Source of the DNA: Lachnospiraceae bacterium
GTDB taxonomy: Bacteria > Bacillota > Clostridia > Lachnospirales > Lachnospiraceae
Assembly: GCA_014804565.1 (NCBI GenBank)
Contig: JAAUZN010000087.1
Coordinates: forward strand, 9,068 to 17,366
DNA: 8,299 nucleotides
Direction: 5' to 3'
Below, one piece after another: positions 6,218 through 8,299 of this stretch (positions within the stretch are counted from its first letter, which is position 1; each line of letters starts with the position of its first letter). Position numbers and translations under genes: made by a program. The notes beneath the pieces were generated by a model. The model saw only the letters and a list, made by a program, of their open reading frames with translations, did no database searches and was not told the origin of the DNA.

Positions 6218-7060
6218 ATGCGGACGATAGAAACGGGAGAGATCACCCGGAATATCAGAGAAATGTGTATAGAAGCAAATCATTTTCTCTCTGCGGACAT
6301 GAAGCAGACGCTTTCGCAGGCTGTGCAGACGGAGGAATCGCCGCTTGGAAAGCAGATCTTAGGACAATTACAGGGTAACCTGAAGATTGCCGGAGAAGAC
6401 ATGATTCCAATCTGTCAGGATACAGGAATGACAGTGGTATTTCTGGAAATCGGACAGGACATTCATTTGTCAGGCGAAAATTTAACCGATGCAGTCAACG
6501 AGGGCGTGCGCCAAGGTTATGCAGAAGGGTATCTGCGCAAGTCGGTGGTGAAGGATCCGTTGATTCGCGAAAACACGAAGGATAATACGCCGGCGGTGAT
6601 TCACAGTGAGATCGTTCCCGGAGAGCAGGTGAAGATCACGGTGGCGCCGAAAGGCTTTGGCAGTGAGAATATGAGCCGGGTGTTTATGTTGAAACCGGCA
6701 GATGGCATAGAGGGTGTGAAGGATGCCATTTTAACGGCGGTAAAGGATGCGGGTCCCAACGCCTGCCCGCCGATGGTGGTAGGTGTCGGAATCGGAGGCA
6801 CCTTCGAGAAATGTGCATTGATGGCGAAGCATGCGCTTACCAGACCGCTGACGGAAAGTTCAGACGTTCCATACGTCAAAGAGCTTGAAGAAGAAATGCT
6901 GCATCGGATCAACCAGACGGGCATCGGGCCAGGCGGGCTTGGGGGTACGACGACGGCTTTAGCGGTGAATATCGAGACTTATCCGACACACATCGCGGGT
7001 CTGCCTGTAGCAGTCAACATTTGCTGCCATGTGAACAGGCATGCCGTGCGGGTGTTGTAG
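6218..7060 (+). CDS. Class I fumarate hydratase, alpha subunit
   Basis: This 280-residue protein is the N-terminal (alpha) half of a class I, [4Fe-4S]-dependent fumarase, or of the related L(+)-tartrate dehydratase. Cluster ligands can be placed at Cys66 (PICQDTG), Cys183 (NACPP) and Cys270 (NICCHVNRH). Between them are RENTKDNTPAVIH (118-130) and GPGGLGGTTTALAV (237-250), conserved in the family. It dehydrates malate to fumarate, or hydrates fumarate to malate, together with the beta subunit encoded next, in the cytoplasm; in anaerobes it feeds a partial TCA route to or from succinate. Fumarate rather than tartrate as substrate is the likelier call, but sequence alone does not separate them. 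The ATG at 6218 is preferred over an in-frame GTG at 6200 because of the ribosome binding site and the usual family N-terminus. An 86 bp spacer precedes the beta gene. Confidence 0.9.
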   Translation: MRTIETGEITRNIREMCIEANHFLSADMKQTLSQAVQTEESPLGKQILGQLQGNLKIAGEDMIPICQDTGMTVVFLEIGQDIHLSGENLTDAVNEGVRQGYAEGYLRKSVVKDPLIRENTKDNTPAVIHSEIVPGEQVKITVAPKGFGSENMSRVFMLKPADGIEGVKDAILTAVKDAGPNACPPMVVGVGIGGTFEKCALMAKHALTRPLTESSDVPYVKELEEEMLHRINQTGIGPGGLGGTTTALAVNIETYPTHIAGLPVAVNICCHVNRHAVRVL

Positions 7061-7146
7061 AGATGTCACTTATGAGTTCCTTCTATAATATAACAAATAT
7101 TGTATTCTAAAATAAATAAAGCACAAGATATTGGAAGTGTTTTTGA

Positions 7147-7710
7147 ATGGAGAAAACAATGGAACAGCATATCAAAGCGCCGCTTGATCGGGAAACTGCA
7201 AGACAATTAGAGGCGGGGGATTATGTATATATCACCGGAACGATCTACACGGCGCGGGATGCGGCGCATAAAAGAATGTATGAAGCGTTGGAACAGGGAG
7301 AGGCGCTTCCCATGGAAATGGAAGGAAATGTGATTTATTACATGGGGCCTTCTCCCGCAAGAGAGGGCAGACCGATCGGTTCCGCAGGACCTACCACGGC
7401 CAGCCGCATGGATAAGTATGCGCCGTCGCTTTTAGACTTGGGGCTGGTAGGTATGATCGGCAAAGGGAAACGATCGCAGGCAGTGCAGGAAGCGATCGTC
7501 AGAAATGGCGCGGTGTATTTTGCGGCCGTGGGCGGTGCAGGTGCTCTTCTGGCAGGTTCCATCAAGGCGTCAGAGGTGATTGCGTATGATGATTTGGGAA
7601 CGGAAGCAATCCGCAAGCTCGAGGTCGAGAATTTTCCGGTGATCGTGGTGATAGATTCTGAGGGGCGCAATCTTTATGAGACGGCGATCGAAGAATATTG
7701 TAAATTGTAA
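7147..7710 (+). CDS. Class I fumarate hydratase, beta subunit
   Basis: This protein of 187 residues (183 if the second start is used) is the C-terminal, beta half of a class I fumarase or tartrate dehydratase. Family landmarks are GDYVYITGTIYTARDAAHKR (24-43), the MGPSP segment (66-70), SAGPTTASRMD (79-89), MIGKGKRS (103-110) and AAVGGAGALLA (126-136). This subunit contributes substrate-binding residues and pairs with the alpha subunit, which holds the iron-sulfur cluster. The start is uncertain: ATG 7147 follows a modest GGAAG at 7133-7137 and a stop codon directly upstream, while ATG 7159 has GGAG at 7149-7152 and gives MEQHIKAPLDRE, closer to the usual family beginning. The 86 bp spacer from the alpha gene is longer than the few bases normally seen. 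After the stop only a weak 4 bp hairpin appears, so reading through to the tRNA promoter is possible. Confidence 0.9.
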   Translation: MEKTMEQHIKAPLDRETARQLEAGDYVYITGTIYTARDAAHKRMYEALEQGEALPMEMEGNVIYYMGPSPAREGRPIGSAGPTTASRMDKYAPSLLDLGLVGMIGKGKRSQAVQEAIVRNGAVYFAAVGGAGALLAGSIKASEVIAYDDLGTEAIRKLEVENFPVIVVIDSEGRNLYETAIEEYCKL

Positions 7711-7728
7711 GGAATCCTTGAAAAAGCA

Positions 7729-7757
7729 TTGACAAACAAAATCACCTTATGTATAAT
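7729..7757 (+). promoter_or_regulatory. Consensus promoter for tRNA-Ser
   Basis: TTGACA (7729-7734) and TATAAT (7752-7757) are both perfect and separated by 17 bp, which is an ideal housekeeping sigma factor promoter. The predicted start is about base 7764, 52 nt before the tRNA. A 5 bp hairpin (TGCGT/ACGCA, 7763-7779) sits at the 5' end of the transcript. Confidence 0.85.
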
Positions 7758-7782
7758 AACTTTGCGTTGTGGAGACGCATAA

Positions 7783-7925
7783 CTATATATTTGGTAGAGG
7801 AATAGTTCAGACTGTGGAGAAATACTCAAGAGGCTGAAGAGGCGCCCCTGCTAAGGGTGTAGGTCGCTTGCGCGGCGCGAGGGTTCAAATCCCTCTTTCT
7901 CCGTTTTATCTACCAGTAGATATAG
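7783..7925 (+). other. Complementary flanks of the tRNA (possible processing stem)
   Basis: The sequence 7791-7798 (TTGGTAGA) can pair with 7909-7915 plus a G-T pair at 7916, and CTATAT (7783-7788) can pair with ATATAG (7920-7925), with a small unpaired gap. Together they would close about 14 base pairs around the tRNA, leaving 17 nt and 5 nt next to its ends. The 3' strand also forms a self-complementary hairpin (7907-7922), which would compete. Folding only by eye. Confidence 0.35.
7816..7903 (+). tRNA. tRNA-Ser(GCT)
   Basis: An 88-nt tRNA folds fully: acceptor GGAGAAA (7816-7822) with TTTCTCC (7896-7902), D stem CTC/GAG (7825-7827 with 7839-7841), anticodon stem CGCCC/GGGTG (7843-7847 with 7855-7859, one G-T pair), anticodon GCT at 7850-7852, and T stem GAGGG/CCCTC (7879-7883 with 7891-7895) with loop TTCAAAT. 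A long variable arm (7860-7878) is typical of serine tRNAs. The discriminator base is G7903, as in serine tRNAs. CCA is not encoded, so it must be added after processing. It reads AGC and AGT codons. Confidence 0.96.
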
Positions 7926-7926
7926 T

Positions 7927-7960
7927 AAAGGATTGAGACTGAAACAGCTCAATCCTTTTT
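7927..7960 (+). terminator. Intrinsic terminator after tRNA-Ser
   Basis: An 11 bp perfect stem, AAAGGATTGAG (7927-7937) with CTCAATCCTTT (7948-7958), has a 10 nt loop in which CTG/CAG may add three pairs. The 3' arm runs into TTTTT (7956-7960). This fits a rho-independent terminator ending the tRNA transcript. Confidence 0.85.
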
Positions 7961-7994
7961 AAATTTTATCTCCTTTTTTCTTATGAAAAGAATA

Positions 7995-8024
7995 TTGACA
8001 GATATTAAATATAGGTGATAAAAT
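7995..8024 (+). promoter_or_regulatory. Upstream promoter (P1) of the probable rRNA operon
   Basis: TTGACA (7995-8000) lies 18 bp from TAAAAT (8019-8024), which carries an upstream TG at 8016-8017. The predicted start is near 8031, exactly where a small hairpin CTACC/GGTGG (8031-8045) begins. Its role as an rRNA promoter follows from position, upstream of the second promoter and leader. Confidence 0.6.
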
Positions 8025-8056
8025 AAATATCTACCGCTTAGGTGGTGGAAGTGCAT

Positions 8057-8081
8057 AGAAAGTTTGTTTTACAAATTTTCT
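8057..8081 (+). other. Hairpin between the two promoters
   Basis: AGAAAGTTTGT (8057-8067) pairs with ACAAATTTTCT (8071-8081) over 11 positions with one G-T pair and a 3 nt T loop. No T-run follows on either strand, so it is not a usual terminator. It lies inside the transcript that P1 would make and just before the A-rich element of P2. Confidence 0.45.
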
Positions 8082-8139
8082 AAAAGAAATAAAAAATGTT
8101 AAAAAATGCCTTGACGAAGCATAGCTGTTGTGATACTAT
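8082..8139 (+). promoter_or_regulatory. Main rRNA-type promoter (P2) with UP element
   Basis: An A-rich stretch (8082-8107, including AAATAAAAAATG and TTAAAAAATG) precedes TTGACG (8111-8116). A 17 bp spacer then leads to TACTAT (8134-8139), with the extended TG at 8131-8132. The A-tract placed just upstream of -35 is typical of an UP element of strong rRNA promoters. The predicted start is about base 8146. Confidence 0.75.
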
Positions 8140-8145
8140 GTTAAA

Positions 8146-8299
8146 GCTGTGTGTTGGTAATAACCAGATACAAGGCAACAGTACCTTGACAAATAAACAG
8201 TAATGCAACCCTGAAAAGAATTCCAAGAAGAATGAATTTCAGAAGAAGTACTAAGTAAACGAAGTAAATTCCTAACGGAATTAACTTCAAAGGATAAGA
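8146..8299 (+). other. Leader of a probable rRNA operon (16S gene beyond the window)
   Basis: The 154 bases from the P2 start to the window edge hold no reading frame or ribosome binding site. The stretch 8181-8215 (GTACCTTGACAAATAAACAG, then AATGCAACCCTGAAA) resembles a sequence I recall from pre-16S leaders of Lachnospiraceae and is related in form to the boxA-like GTACCTTGAAAACTG of Firmicute rRNA spacers. It may be the antitermination site. Potential hairpins follow (8211-8242 and 8261-8288). The 16S gene itself is not visible; this call rests on the leader resemblance and the promoter type. Confidence 0.65.
8261..8288 (+). other. Leader hairpin
   Basis: GAAGTAAATTCC (8261-8272) pairs with GGAATTAACTTC (8277-8288) at 11 of 12 positions with one A-A mismatch and a TAAC loop. 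No T-run follows, so it is not a terminator. It is likely part of rRNA leader folding. Confidence 0.55.

Noticed and set aside
5756..6283. A 175-codon minus-strand frame over the HIT gene
   Set aside because: It is the reverse reading of a secure HIT gene, with His-rich and Leu-rich shadow composition and no known motif.
7084..7089. TATAAT as a promoter for the fumarase beta gene
   Set aside because: No -35-like hexamer at 16-18 bp and no extended TG; the closest TTGTAG is 23 bp away. Kept only as a weak point in the spacer finding.
7709..7719. AAGG-AAT-CCTT hairpin after the fumarase beta gene as terminator
   Set aside because: Only 4 bp, followed by GAAAAAG and not by a T-run.
8186..8214. 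TTGACA at 8186-8191 as a third rRNA promoter
   Set aside because: The bases 16-18 bp downstream (CCCTGA region) are nothing like a -10. The TTGACA is part of a leader sequence that I recall as conserved, so it is better read as a boxA-like element.
1..8299. CRISPR array, insertion sequence, phage or toxin-antitoxin genes
   Set aside because: No regularly spaced repeats, transposase, integrase, terminal inverted repeats or small paired toxin-like genes were seen on either strand.

Overview
The window looks like a chromosomal segment of a moderate-GC Firmicute, most likely a Lachnospiraceae-type anaerobe. The reasons are the strong AGGAGG-type ribosome binding sites, the short Tad-like operon starting with a DUF5702-type protein, a two-subunit oxygen-sensitive class I fumarase, and an AT-rich rRNA-operon leader of the kind seen in that family. 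All protein genes and the tRNA lie on the + strand. The family assignment rests on pattern recognition, not on a database search.

Bases 1-3593 hold the distal end of a Tad/Flp-type pilus (tight-adherence) operon. In order these are the C-terminal end of a DUF5702-like protein, a long TadE-like pseudopilin with two Cys/His modules at its C-terminus, a minimal A24 prepilin peptidase (TadV/CpaA type), a short TadE-like pseudopilin, and a membrane protein with a C-terminal FHA domain. Gaps are 18 and 13 nt, and two consecutive junctions overlap by exactly 10 nt, so the genes are probably co-transcribed and translationally coupled. Both pseudopilins carry a G^xxxxE cleavage motif, which the peptidase between them is the obvious enzyme to cut. 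The core ATPase and platform genes (TadA/B/C type) would be upstream, outside the window.

Bases 3594-6187 hold a rhomboid intramembrane protease with an unrecognised soluble N-terminal domain, a flavodoxin-like/SCP2 fusion protein, and a HIT-family nucleotide hydrolase. The rhomboid gene has no ribosome binding site. A good promoter is placed so that transcription would start on its ATG, so it may be a leaderless mRNA. The next two genes follow closely and may be read from the same promoter.

Bases 6218-7710 hold the alpha and beta subunits of a class I [4Fe-4S] fumarate hydratase, separated by an unusually long AT-rich spacer of 86 bp.

Bases 7711-8299 are a stable-RNA region: a consensus promoter, a tRNA-Ser(GCT) gene, an intrinsic terminator, then two tandem promoters (the second with an A-rich upstream element) and a leader that resembles the start of a ribosomal RNA operon. 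The 16S gene would begin just past the right edge. No mobile element, CRISPR array or clear horizontally acquired system is visible. The most unusual points are the possible leaderless rhomboid mRNA, the Cys/His-tailed pseudopilin, the flavodoxin-SCP2 fusion and the complementary sequences flanking the tRNA.
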